From a virus, in the IMG/VR virus record IMGVR_UViG_3300018036_001349, positions 25,456 to 89,455 of that record: a stretch of 64,000 nt of DNA; one strand, written 5' to 3'. A model generated the notes under the pieces. The model did not search any database and had not been told where the DNA came from. It saw only the letters and a list, made by a program, of their open reading frames with translations. Below, one piece after another: positions 34,164 through 43,165 of this stretch; the stretch's first letter is position 1; each line of letters begins with the position of its first letter. A program made the position numbers and the translations under genes.

Positions 34164-34932
34164 AGATGATCGAGGATATCTAATTGTTGCAGGAACTTCC
34201 AACGATGTTGACTATGTTTCGTGTGCAGAAACGCTTGCAAAAAGTCTCAAGCACTGGCATCCAGATGCAAAGATTTGTTTGGTCACAGATCATGAGAACT
34301 ATGAAAATCCTCTTTTTGATTATATTAGGCAGTTTCCGCAAGGCAATACAGGCGGCTGGTCCACTGATTGGCAAGTATTTTATGCTAGCCCGTTTCACGA
34401 AACTGTAAAATTAGAAGCAGACATGGTTGTTAGTGGCCCAGTCGATCATTGGTGGCCGCTATATCGAAACAAGCCGGTTTGGATTAGCACTGGTGCACGG
34501 GACTTCCACGGAACTACATCAACAGTACGCCATTATAGAAAAATATTTGATCATAACAATTTACCTGATGTATATAATGCAATCACTTACTGGAGAGTAA
34601 GCCCTGACGCAGAAAGATTCTTTAATAACGTAAAACAATGCTTTTACGATTGGGATAAAATCAAACTTAGCATTAAACTAGGCAATGACGAAATAGCCAA
34701 TACAGATTTAATTTATGCATTGAATAGCAGAGATTTTGTTACTCCTGGCATTGGTCCTCAAATTGTGCATATGAAACCAAGAATACTTGGTACTAGTGCA
34801 GTTGACTGGACAAAAGAGCTAACATGGGAAGTAGACAACGGAGTGCTCCGCATCAATGGGCATAATCAATACGGATTTGTTCACTATCATCAAAAAGAAC
34901 TAGCACAACAATTAGGGCAGTACTATGACTGA
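34153..34932 (+). CDS. Nucleotide-sugar transferase-like protein (GT-A type)
   Basis: 259 residues. It has a Rossmann-like opening (GYLIVAGTSNDVDYVSCAET), AKICLVTDHE, and an acidic metal-site candidate KLEADMVV at residues 86-93 followed by VDHWWPLYRNKPVWIST. This layout resembles the preceding gene, so the two are likely distant relatives acting in one pathway. The start is set at ATG 34153, giving an 11-base overlap with the preceding gene; the upstream in-frame extension only shadows that gene. Substrates unknown. Confidence 0.65.
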   Translation: MQYEDDRGYLIVAGTSNDVDYVSCAETLAKSLKHWHPDAKICLVTDHENYENPLFDYIRQFPQGNTGGWSTDWQVFYASPFHETVKLEADMVVSGPVDHWWPLYRNKPVWISTGARDFHGTTSTVRHYRKIFDHNNLPDVYNAITYWRVSPDAERFFNNVKQCFYDWDKIKLSIKLGNDEIANTDLIYALNSRDFVTPGIGPQIVHMKPRILGTSAVDWTKELTWEVDNGVLRINGHNQYGFVHYHQKELAQQLGQYYD

Positions 34933-35269
34933 AGAAGAACTAGCACAATTGTTTGATCAAATAATAGCGGACAATAAACCGGTTGACTACGAATACAGAT
35001 TGTACTATAATAAAGAAACTGGGCAACCCTTGTTCTACAGTATGGAAGAACTCGACGGCGATTATATTAAAGTAACACAAGAACAACATAGCCAAGGTCG
35101 CTATGATATACTTGTTCGTAAAGGCAAAATTGTTAGGCAAAATGATTCAGTTAGTTGGACAAAACTAGCACCATCTGAGACTGGTACTAGGTGTAGAGCT
35201 GATAATGTAATGATTGTAGACAACAACAGTGATATTAAGTGGGCTAGTAAAACATATTATTTAAAGTAA
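34925..35269 (+). CDS. Small protein, function unknown
   Basis: 114 residues, overlapping the preceding transferase-like gene by 8 bases. It has an acidic helical start (MTEEELAQLFDQIIADNKP) followed by beta-strand-like segments (YEYRLYYNKETGQPLFYS; ILVRKGKIVRQND). No known motif was seen. Its tight coupling to the transferase gene suggests co-expression. A weak AGTAAATA late-like element overlaps its end and probably belongs to the next gene. Confidence 0.6.
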   Translation: MTEEELAQLFDQIIADNKPVDYEYRLYYNKETGQPLFYSMEELDGDYIKVTQEQHSQGRYDILVRKGKIVRQNDSVSWTKLAPSETGTRCRADNVMIVDNNSDIKWASKTYYLK

Positions 35270-35272
35270 ATA
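35265..35272 (+). promoter_or_regulatory. Weak late-promoter-like element
   Basis: AGTAAATA differs from TATAAATA at two bases. It stands 26 bases before the ATG of the secreted-protein gene with AAGGAAA in between, so spacing resembles the better late promoters. Sequence match alone is weak. Confidence 0.3.
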
Positions 35273-35298
35273 CTTTATAATAATAAGGAAAATATTAA

Positions 35299-35634
35299 AT
35301 GAAGTATATATTAAATGCATTTATTGCAGGAATACTAGTACTACTACCAGCAACAGTGTTGTCGCAAGAACAAGAAACTAAATTTTTTCTTACTACACAA
35401 CCTTGTGCACCGGTTATTCAGATGACTAATACGGTTATGAACAATTATGGCGAAAAACCTTTGCACAGTGGCAGAGGCATGCAACGGAGTTCATCTGACA
35501 GCAAAGAGTATTGGAGTTCAATGATGTTTTTTGTTAACCAAGACTCGGGCACCTGGACACTAGTGAGTTTGTATGATGACGGAACAGCGTGCTTGGTTGC
35601 TAATGGCGGCGACTTTAAACCTTACTCAAAGTAA
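35299..35634 (+). CDS. Small exported protein with signal peptide
   Basis: 111 residues. The first 22 form a classic signal peptide: MKY, a hydrophobic core (ILNAFIAGILVLLPATVL) and a probable signal peptidase I site after VLS. No lipobox Cys is present. The mature part has two Cys (TTQPCAP and GTACLVANG) that could form a disulfide, as suits a periplasmic protein. It reads from AAGGAAA with good spacing. It may act in the periplasm or at the envelope during infection; no specific function can be given. Confidence 0.7.
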   Translation: MKYILNAFIAGILVLLPATVLSQEQETKFFLTTQPCAPVIQMTNTVMNNYGEKPLHSGRGMQRSSSDSKEYWSSMMFFVNQDSGTWTLVSLYDDGTACLVANGGDFKPYSK

Positions 35635-35648
35635 ATTACGGAGTTAAC

Positions 35649-36575
35649 ATGGATTCAATTGATATTGCCGATTTGGACTGTATCTATCTTTCTTACGATG
35701 AACCACAAAAAGAAGAGTTTTGGGTTAAGATACGCAACATGGTTCCGTGGGCAAAACGTGTTGATGGGGTGGAAGGCAGCGATGCTGCACACAAAGCCGC
35801 AGCACAAGCAAGCGACACTGAACGTTTTATATTAATTGATGGTGACAATCTTCCCGAGGAGTCTTTTTTCAATCAAACCATTGAATACAAGGACAGTAGC
35901 TACGAAAAGGCAGTTTATCGCTGGAGGGCACGTAATCATGTTAATGGTTTGATGTATGGTAACGGCGGCATGAGTTCTTGGACAAAAGAGTTTGTTATGA
36001 ACATGCGCACACATGAAGCAAGTGGAGGCGCTGATGATACTGATGTAGAGTTTTGTTTTGATCCGCTGTACTGGCCGATGTACAATTGCTATTCAACTAC
36101 GCATCCAAATGGAAGTGCTAAACATGCCTGGCGTGCTGGCTTTCGTGAAGGTGTAAAGATGTGCCTTGACAGAGGACGCAAACCAAGTGTTAGCGAATTT
36201 AAAGAACGGGTGCATAGTCGCAATCTCGATCACTTGACTGTCTGGCAAAATGTAGGCAGTGATGCGGATTACGGATTGTGGGCAATTATCGGCGCAAGAC
36301 TCGGAACATACAAAACCATGCTAACAGATTGGAATCACAAAGAAGTGCAGTGGTTCGATAATCTAGAACAAATTTGGAACAAAATAGAAAACACTGATCC
36401 ACTTAACATAATCGAACAACATGCTACCGCATTAAACAGACAATTAGATTTGCCAATGAACACATTTTCTCCTGAACAGAGTAAATTTTTCAAACATCAC
36501 TATCGTAGTAACTGGAATAATAAAAATATCATGACTCGTGAAATTGATGTTATTAGAGCACAAGAAGGATGGTAA
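35649..36575 (+). CDS. Transferase-like protein related to the C-terminus of the 54037-55611 protein
   Basis: 308 residues. The opening LDCIYLSYDEPQKEEFW matches DIVYISYDEIDAEKNY of the 54037-55611 protein. RFILIDGDNLPEE supplies a D-x-D-like acidic pair near residues 62-65, and HAWRAGFREGVKM matches QAWRTAFREASKL there. The end RNLDHLTVWQNVG also matches the style of HRLHVWTNEAHG. The two are therefore paralogs, of a nucleotide-sugar-transferase-like kind judging by the acidic motif. GGAG stands 6 bases before the ATG. It leads directly into the radical-SAM run. Confidence 0.65.
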   Translation: MDSIDIADLDCIYLSYDEPQKEEFWVKIRNMVPWAKRVDGVEGSDAAHKAAAQASDTERFILIDGDNLPEESFFNQTIEYKDSSYEKAVYRWRARNHVNGLMYGNGGMSSWTKEFVMNMRTHEASGGADDTDVEFCFDPLYWPMYNCYSTTHPNGSAKHAWRAGFREGVKMCLDRGRKPSVSEFKERVHSRNLDHLTVWQNVGSDADYGLWAIIGARLGTYKTMLTDWNHKEVQWFDNLEQIWNKIENTDPLNIIEQHATALNRQLDLPMNTFSPEQSKFFKHHYRSNWNNKNIMTREIDVIRAQEGW

Positions 36576-36576
36576 C

Positions 36577-37650
36577 ATGACAAACTCTGTTGCAACCTTG
36601 TTTGCTAATCTTGGCTCTGGCTACAAGCACACAATGAAAGCAATGCCACGTGGCAAGGGCGAGACACAACCAATTGCATTTAGTTGTAATGTTCCGCACA
36701 AGGTTGTTGCCATTGACGACAACTTAAATTGTTTGTTATGTATTTGTGATGGATGGCTTCCGCTTCCTGTTGGGCAAGTACAGGATTTTGAAAGTTTAGC
36801 TGACGTATTTTCTAGTCCAAAAGCAAAAATTCTTCAGGATGATATTGATGCAAAGAACTACACATGGTGTGCTGTACAACACTGTGGAATTAAACACGGC
36901 GACATTGAGCAATCGTATTACGAATTAGCTATTAATATTGATCGAAGTTGTAATTTACAATGCCCTAGTTGCCGGCGTGATAAGTTTATGCTAACATCAG
37001 GGCCAGTGTACGACAAGAAGATTGACGCTGCAATGCGAATTTTAGGTTGGCTAGAACAACTTGATGATAAAATTCATATTGTACTAAGCGGTGATGGGGA
37101 TCCATTGGCTAGCTTGGTTATTCGCCCGATGATTAAAAACTGGAAGTACAAACCTAACCAGATACTCACACTAAAAACCAACGGGTTGTTATTGCGGAAA
37201 CAACTTCACAACACCGAAATGCTTAAAAATGCAAATTTAAGTATAAGCATTGACGCCGGCAGTAAAGAAGTTTTTGAAAATATTCGACGTGGAGGCAACT
37301 GGGAAGTGCTGCTAGACAACTTTGATTTTTTAGTTGAAAATAACAAGCAAAAAGATACTGTATTAAACTTCACTATACAAAATAATAACTATTTTGATTT
37401 AGAGAATTTTGTAAAGCTTTGTGAAAAATATCAGTTCAATGGATCTGTTGCTAAATTAGATGACTGGGGAACATGGAATGATGAAACAGTCTCTAACCCA
37501 GATGACTGGACTCAAGAAAATGGTTACTTTTTTGATCATGATGTGTTACACTCACAGCATGAGAATTATGAAACAGCTAGGCAAATATGCACTAAGTTTT
37601 TGGACCATCCATTGGTGGGTATTAATCCGTCAGTGATAGAAAGATTGTAA
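36577..37650 (+). CDS. Radical SAM protein 1
   Basis: 357 residues. The radical-SAM cluster motif SCNLQCPSC places Cys at 125, 129 and 132 (C-x3-C-x2-C), binding the 4Fe-4S that splits SAM into methionine and a 5'-deoxyadenosyl radical. LSGDGDP near residue 170 replaces the usual GGEP SAM-binding turn. Before the core, a Cys-rich segment (NCLLCICDGW at 51-60; WCAVQHCG at 98-104) looks like a SPASM-type auxiliary cluster site placed N-terminal. The start ATG 36577 follows AAGAAGGA; the longer frame shadows the preceding gene. It is the most divergent of the seven radical-SAM proteins. Substrate unknown. Confidence 0.85.
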   Translation: MTNSVATLFANLGSGYKHTMKAMPRGKGETQPIAFSCNVPHKVVAIDDNLNCLLCICDGWLPLPVGQVQDFESLADVFSSPKAKILQDDIDAKNYTWCAVQHCGIKHGDIEQSYYELAINIDRSCNLQCPSCRRDKFMLTSGPVYDKKIDAAMRILGWLEQLDDKIHIVLSGDGDPLASLVIRPMIKNWKYKPNQILTLKTNGLLLRKQLHNTEMLKNANLSISIDAGSKEVFENIRRGGNWEVLLDNFDFLVENNKQKDTVLNFTIQNNNYFDLENFVKLCEKYQFNGSVAKLDDWGTWNDETVSNPDDWTQENGYFFDHDVLHSQHENYETARQICTKFLDHPLVGINPSVIERL

Positions 37651-37718
37651 TGTCCAACGGAACAGTAATTGGATTTTTTCCCTGGGCGTAGCAACAGAAA
37701 TTATTTGGATTGGATGTA

Positions 37719-39146
37719 ATGCAAAATAAAGGCGATGAAGTCGGTGCAGACTTTAAAAGTAAGTTTTTAAGTGATGCAGAAATTGCACAGCAAAAATTAG
37801 ACACAATAAGTCCCAGCATGTGCCTTGCTAAGTGGAAGCAACTCAGCTTGCACCTTACTACTGGAATGAACAACAGTTGCTACCATCCGCCATTGCACAG
37901 GGCAGATGCAACAGCTATTAAGAAAAATCCCAGTGCGTTACATAATACAGACTACAAAAAGCAACAACGCAAGCTAATGCTAGAAGGTGTGCGACCAAGC
38001 GAGTGTGACTACTGCTGGAAGATGGAAGACAATGGAAAACTAAGCGACAGGCATTATCGCAGTGGCGAACCGTGGGCAATTAAAGACTTTGAAAAAATAA
38101 CAAATGCAAATTGGGATGAAGATATTACTCCTAGTTATGTCGAAGTAGACTTTAACAGTGCATGCAATCTAAGTTGTAGCTATTGCTCGCCGCAATATAG
38201 TTCAACTTGGATGGCCGAAACAGAAAAGTATGGCGCTTGGCCAACTAGTACTCCGCACAACGATCCTACACATTTTGCAGGAGAACGCAAGCCTATACCT
38301 GCTAGAGAATACAATCCATATGTAGAAGCTTTTTGGGAATGGTGGCCAACATTGTATCCAGAGTTGGAACACTTTCGGATGACTGGCGGCGAGCCACTAA
38401 TGGATAAAAACACATATCGAGTGTTTGATCATGTGTTAGCCAATCCCAAACCAGACTTGCATTTAAGTACAACATCTAACTTTAGCGTAGATGAAAAATT
38501 GTGGCAAAAATACAAAAACTATGTATCCAAGTTGTGCAGTACGCACGGTAACGTAGAACACTTCATGCAGTATGTAAGCCTAGATGGAATGTTTGAACAA
38601 GTAGAATATGTCCGACATGGCCTTGACTTTGACCTGTTGTGGGACAGAGTACATCAATTCTTGCGTGATATACCGGAACGCAACAGTGTTACATTTATCA
38701 TAACAATGAGCAATTTAAGCGTGACCACTCTGCACAAATTGTTTGCTGCCATACTGGAATTAAGACAAACATACAGTACAACATACCAACGAGTGTGGTT
38801 TGATACGCCTGTGTTGCGCACACCAACTTGGCAAAGTCTGCAACTATTGCCTGAGAGCTATGTATACGAACTTGACGCTATCAAGTCTTGGATGTTGAAC
38901 AATCTCGAAACTGAAGCTACCCGGTTTCACGGATTTAAGGACTATGAAGTTAACCGTCTAGACAGAGACATTGCTTGGATGCGTAACGGGCAAAAATTAT
39001 CTCCAGAATACATTAATCGTAATAAAGCAGATTTTTATAGATTTTTCAACGAGCATGACCGTCGCCGAAACACAGACTTCTTAAAGACATTCCCCGAAAT
39101 GGCAGACTGGTGGAATGATTGTAAATATCAAGCCATTAACACATAA
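37719..39146 (+). CDS. Radical SAM protein 2 (subfamily A)
   Basis: 475 residues. The cluster motif ACNLSCSYC has Cys 149, 153 and 156; MTGGEPLMD gives the GGEP turn. An N-terminal module conserved in proteins 3 and 5 contains MCLAKWKQLSLHLTTGMNNS, SCYHPPLH and ECDYCW, that is, Cys 35, 54, 96 and 99, probably an auxiliary iron-sulfur site. The end (RRRNTDFLKTFPEMADWW) is shared with proteins 3 and 5. Start set at ATG 37719, since a TTG at 37710 has no better ribosome site. A 68-base gap precedes it, the longest within the run. Substrate unknown. Confidence 0.85.
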   Translation: MQNKGDEVGADFKSKFLSDAEIAQQKLDTISPSMCLAKWKQLSLHLTTGMNNSCYHPPLHRADATAIKKNPSALHNTDYKKQQRKLMLEGVRPSECDYCWKMEDNGKLSDRHYRSGEPWAIKDFEKITNANWDEDITPSYVEVDFNSACNLSCSYCSPQYSSTWMAETEKYGAWPTSTPHNDPTHFAGERKPIPAREYNPYVEAFWEWWPTLYPELEHFRMTGGEPLMDKNTYRVFDHVLANPKPDLHLSTTSNFSVDEKLWQKYKNYVSKLCSTHGNVEHFMQYVSLDGMFEQVEYVRHGLDFDLLWDRVHQFLRDIPERNSVTFIITMSNLSVTTLHKLFAAILELRQTYSTTYQRVWFDTPVLRTPTWQSLQLLPESYVYELDAIKSWMLNNLETEATRFHGFKDYEVNRLDRDIAWMRNGQKLSPEYINRNKADFYRFFNEHDRRRNTDFLKTFPEMADWWNDCKYQAINT

Positions 39147-39160
39147 GAGATACATACATT

Positions 39161-40513
39161 ATGCCCAAGCAAAATAACGAAACAGATTTACAATATAAAA
39201 CTCGTGTGCTCGATCCATTAAGTTCCAGTATGTGCGGGGCTAAATGGTACAACGCTACTATATGGTTAGGTTCGGGAATGACCACCAGCTGTCACCATCC
39301 TTTGCCTCATCATATATCGGTCGAAGAAGTACAAGCAAATCCAAAAGCATTGCACAACACTCCTCGTAAAAAGGAAGAGCGTAAACAAATGCAGTGCGGC
39401 GAGCGGCCAAAAGGTTGCGAATATTGCTGGAAGATTGAGGACATTGGTAGAGACAATATATCTGACAGAACATATAAAAGTGTAATCTATTCAGATGAAG
39501 ATTTGCAATCAGCACATGCACTGGATTACAACGAAGATGTTGATCTTAAAACATTAGAAATTGCATTTGATAGAACTTGTCAGTTTGCTTGTAGTTATTG
39601 TAATCCAGCATTTAGTTCAACCTGGGTTAAAGATTTAAAAAAACACGGTGCATACGAAGATTTAATCAGTGATGGTCGCAATCACTTTACGCACACACAT
39701 GACAGTAATCAACTGTACACTTACAACGAAACAAACCCGTACATCGAAGCGTTTTTTAAATGGTGGGAAAGCGACTTGCATAGAACACTCGACGAATTGC
39801 GCATCACAGGCGGCGAACCTGCAATGAGCGGCCACTTGTGGAAGTTGCTTGACTGGTTTAAAGAAAACAAAGGTGCAAGCACCACAAGGATTGCAATCAA
39901 CAGTAACTTAGGACTTGCTACTGCCGACATGGAAAAATTGCTTGACAGAGCTGCTAGTGCACCACTGGATATTTACACATCAAATGAAAGTATGCCAGTG
40001 CAAGCAGAATACATCCGTGACGGGCTAGAATGGGAAACCTGGGATCGAAACATGCACATGCTGGCCAGTTCAGGTAAAATACGTGGGTTGCACAATATGT
40101 GCACAATCAACGCATTGTGCTTGGAAACACTTCCTGAGTTTTTAGATTATCTATTAACATTTAAACAAACATATGGCAGAGATTTCCCAAGCTTTACATT
40201 GAACATTTTGCGTTTTCCTAGTTTCCAAAGCCCATTAGTACTGCCAGACGAAATTCGAATGTTGCATAAAGATCGTTTGCAAAATTGGCTGAACACAAAC
40301 AGAGACAATACATTATTACACGAACATGAGATTAACCAAACTGAACGTCTAATAGACTATCTCGATGTTGTTAAAACCCCACACAGCGACACATTTGATA
40401 TGCCAAAACTACACAACGATTTTAAACGTTTTTACACACAATACGACAAGCGCAGAGGCAAAGACTTTGCTACTGCATTTCCTAGCATGAAAGATTGGTA
40501 CAATGAGCTATAG
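39161..40513 (+). CDS. Radical SAM protein 3 (subfamily A)
   Basis: 450 residues, closely similar in plan to the preceding gene: MCGAKWYNATIWLGSGMTTS, SCHHPLPHH and GCEYCWKIED (Cys 25, 44, 86 and 89), then TCQFACSYC with Cys 140, 144 and 147, then ITGGEPAMS. The end (RRGKDFATAFPSMKDWYNEL) aligns with that of protein 2, so the two are likely products of tandem duplication. Its stop lies 10 bases inside the next gene, implying translational coupling. Expected to generate a deoxyadenosyl radical; substrate unknown. Confidence 0.85.
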   Translation: MPKQNNETDLQYKTRVLDPLSSSMCGAKWYNATIWLGSGMTTSCHHPLPHHISVEEVQANPKALHNTPRKKEERKQMQCGERPKGCEYCWKIEDIGRDNISDRTYKSVIYSDEDLQSAHALDYNEDVDLKTLEIAFDRTCQFACSYCNPAFSSTWVKDLKKHGAYEDLISDGRNHFTHTHDSNQLYTYNETNPYIEAFFKWWESDLHRTLDELRITGGEPAMSGHLWKLLDWFKENKGASTTRIAINSNLGLATADMEKLLDRAASAPLDIYTSNESMPVQAEYIRDGLEWETWDRNMHMLASSGKIRGLHNMCTINALCLETLPEFLDYLLTFKQTYGRDFPSFTLNILRFPSFQSPLVLPDEIRMLHKDRLQNWLNTNRDNTLLHEHEINQTERLIDYLDVVKTPHSDTFDMPKLHNDFKRFYTQYDKRRGKDFATAFPSMKDWYNEL

Positions 40514-41789
40514 TTACAACAGTGCAGATCCAATTAAGATTAGGCTAGCAGATGTAAGTGAAAGAGAACGTGAACTTCTTGCCGAAAGCAAAACATTTTG
40601 TATGTATCCGTGGATACACTTGCATGCTTATCCTACAGGCGAAGCATACCCTTGTTGTCATGCCGAGATGGGTGTTGGCCAAGTTGGCAACTGCAAAAAC
40701 AACACAATGGAAGAGATTTGGAATAGTCCAGAGCAAAAGCAACTGCGCAAAGACATGCTTTTAGAACAAGAAAACCCTGCGTGTGGACGTTGTTACGAAC
40801 AAGAGAAAAGTGGATTCTTTAGTGGCCGTCAAAGTGCAAACAAGCACCACGGGCACCATATCGGTCGTGCACTTGACACACACGAAGACGGGCAATACGA
40901 CAACTTTGAAATGACGTACTGGGACATCAGATTTTCAAACTTGTGCAATTTAAGTTGCAGAAGTTGCGGGCACATCTTTAGTAGCAGCTGGTACAAAGAT
41001 CAAAGTGTACTAGCAGGACCGGGTTGGGCTAAAGAAAACAAACCAATGAACTATGCAGGTCGATTCGAAGCTGATATGATTGAGCAGTTGTACGAGCATT
41101 TGGATCACGTAGAGCAAGTATATTTTGCAGGCGGCGAACCTTGCATGATGGACGAGCATTATCGTATACTTGAGGAATTAGAACGCAGAGGTCGATTTGA
41201 TGTGCGTCTCGTATACAATACAAACTTTACAAAAACAAAATTGAAAGACCGTTTGGTATTTGATTACTGGAAAAAATTTGATAGTGTAGCTGTAGGTGCA
41301 AGCCTGGATGGCATGGGTGCCCACGGCGAGTATATTCGCACAGGCACCAAGTGGGAAGAAGTAGAACAGAATAGACGTACTATGATGGAAGTATGTCCTA
41401 ACGTTGACTTTTATATTAGTCCAACATTAAGCATTATGAATGCACTGCACTTGCCAGACTTTCACAGGGATTGGGTCGAAAAAGGCTTGATAAAACCACA
41501 AGACCTTAATGTAAACATCTTGCAAGATCCAGATTATTTGCGCATTGATATTGCACCACAAGCATACAAAGATCAAATTAAAGAAAAGTACGAAGCACAC
41601 TTAGAATGGTTGCGTCCATTGGATCAACTAAACAGGGCCACAGTGGGATTTGAAAGTGCACTACAATACATGGATAGCACAGACAACACTCATCTAATAG
41701 GCAAGTTCTGGCAAAAGACCAACCAACTTGACGGCATACGAAAAGAAAACGTATTGGATGCAATACCCGAGCTGGCATCATTGAAATGA
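40503..41789 (+). CDS. Radical SAM protein 4 (subfamily B)
   Basis: 428 residues. The core motif LCNLSCRSC has Cys 148, 152 and 155; FAGGEPCMM is the GGEP turn. The N-terminal module differs from subfamily A: TFCMYPWIHLHAYPTGEAYP followed by CC (Cys 33, 51 and 52), GNCKNNTMEEIWNS, then CGRCYEQEKSG (Cys 94 and 97). This resembles a SPASM/twitch arrangement (C-P-W, P-x-G, CC) that in known enzymes holds extra iron-sulfur clusters, but here it precedes the core. It overlaps the preceding gene by 11 bases and the next by 4 (ATGA). Substrate unknown. Confidence 0.85.
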   Translation: MSYSYNSADPIKIRLADVSERERELLAESKTFCMYPWIHLHAYPTGEAYPCCHAEMGVGQVGNCKNNTMEEIWNSPEQKQLRKDMLLEQENPACGRCYEQEKSGFFSGRQSANKHHGHHIGRALDTHEDGQYDNFEMTYWDIRFSNLCNLSCRSCGHIFSSSWYKDQSVLAGPGWAKENKPMNYAGRFEADMIEQLYEHLDHVEQVYFAGGEPCMMDEHYRILEELERRGRFDVRLVYNTNFTKTKLKDRLVFDYWKKFDSVAVGASLDGMGAHGEYIRTGTKWEEVEQNRRTMMEVCPNVDFYISPTLSIMNALHLPDFHRDWVEKGLIKPQDLNVNILQDPDYLRIDIAPQAYKDQIKEKYEAHLEWLRPLDQLNRATVGFESALQYMDSTDNTHLIGKFWQKTNQLDGIRKENVLDAIPELASLK

Positions 41790-43165
41790 GCACTTGGATA
41801 GAATTTTATAATGACATAAAAGACCCAAGCTGGCCTGTTTGCGAGCAAGAATCAGACTTTCCGTCACTTCCCCAGCACATACAAGATGAATGTATTAGTG
41901 TGTATGGATATAACATCGGACAGTTTAAACACACAAGCAAACTCGTTAACAAGCCATTTCCAATTAACACTCCAACTGCATGCCAGCTTAAATGGAATTG
42001 GAGTACAGTGTTTTTGACCACAGGCGAAACTGCTAGTTGCCATAGGACTAATCATCATAAGTTCGACACCAACATGTTCGATTTTCACAACACGCCCAGC
42101 AAGGTTGATGATCGCAAACAAATGTTGCAAGGCAAGTGGCCAAAAGTGGGTTGCGACTATTGTATTAATATTGAAAAAGCAGGCGGCCAAAGTGACAGGA
42201 TTACCAACTTGGATTTTCCTGGACAGCATGCCCCAGTTGAACTAGCTGACAACCCTATTGCAACACAAGTAACACCAAGAATACTTGAAATATATTTTGA
42301 CAATACTTGTAACCTCAAATGCTTGTATTGTGGTCCAAGATTTAGCAGTTTATGGGATGCCGAAAATGTTAAATTTGGTGATCCGGCACTTGCTAAAGAT
42401 CCAAATTTGCAATCTAATAAACAAAAACTATTTGATTGGTTAAAAGTAAACGGGCAGTACTTGACTAACTTTAATATACTAGGCGGCGAACCTTTATATC
42501 AACGTGAATTAGAAGAATGCTTGGATTTGTTTGAAGCACACCCTGCTCCGGAATTAAAATTACAAATTTTTACAAATTTAAATGCAAAACTTGATTATGT
42601 AAAAAAAGTAACAAAACGTGTTAAACACTTAATCGATGCAGGGTGTCTAAGAGAGTTTGAAGTAACTGCAAGTCTTGATTGCTGGGGACCACAACAAGAG
42701 TATGTGCGTTTTCCAATGAATTTAAAAACGTGGGAAACAAACTTTGAATATCTACTAGAGTGCGATTGGATTAATCTTATTATCAGTTCAACTGTTACTC
42801 CGTTAACTGTGAAAACATTGCCGGACTTGTTAAGCAAGGTACAAGAATGGAACAATGTTCGCACTGTTTATCACTACCAGAACAGCGTAAACAGCCCGAG
42901 TTACATGTTTATTGATGTATTTGGAGATATCTTTTCTGAAGACTTTGACAAGGCGTTAAGCTTAAAACCAGAAAGAACACCTGAAGAAATTTCAAGTAAA
43001 AACTATTTGTTGGGTATTGCAACACAAAGTAAAAACAATGAACCAAACGTGTTTGAAATTACCGAACTATTTGACTACCTTAACAAAATGGATTTAAGAC
43101 GTAAAACAAATTGGCGTGAAACATTTCCATGGTTAATTGACGAATTTAGAAAGTATGATTTATGA
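41786..43165 (+). CDS. Radical SAM protein 5 (subfamily A)
   Basis: 459 residues. The core motif TCNLKCLYC has Cys 175, 179 and 182, followed by ILGGEPLYQ. The N-terminal module ACQLKWNWSTVFLTTGETAS, SCHRTNHH and GCDYCINIEKAGGQSDR (Cys 66, 85, 123 and 126) identifies it with proteins 2 and 3. A unique 60-residue leader precedes this module. The end RRKTNWRETFPWLIDEF repeats the subfamily tail. It sits between two subfamily B genes and is linked to both by ATGA overlaps, suggesting the proteins are made in fixed ratio. Substrate unknown. Confidence 0.85.
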   Translation: MSTWIEFYNDIKDPSWPVCEQESDFPSLPQHIQDECISVYGYNIGQFKHTSKLVNKPFPINTPTACQLKWNWSTVFLTTGETASCHRTNHHKFDTNMFDFHNTPSKVDDRKQMLQGKWPKVGCDYCINIEKAGGQSDRITNLDFPGQHAPVELADNPIATQVTPRILEIYFDNTCNLKCLYCGPRFSSLWDAENVKFGDPALAKDPNLQSNKQKLFDWLKVNGQYLTNFNILGGEPLYQRELEECLDLFEAHPAPELKLQIFTNLNAKLDYVKKVTKRVKHLIDAGCLREFEVTASLDCWGPQQEYVRFPMNLKTWETNFEYLLECDWINLIISSTVTPLTVKTLPDLLSKVQEWNNVRTVYHYQNSVNSPSYMFIDVFGDIFSEDFDKALSLKPERTPEEISSKNYLLGIATQSKNNEPNVFEITELFDYLNKMDLRRKTNWRETFPWLIDEFRKYDL

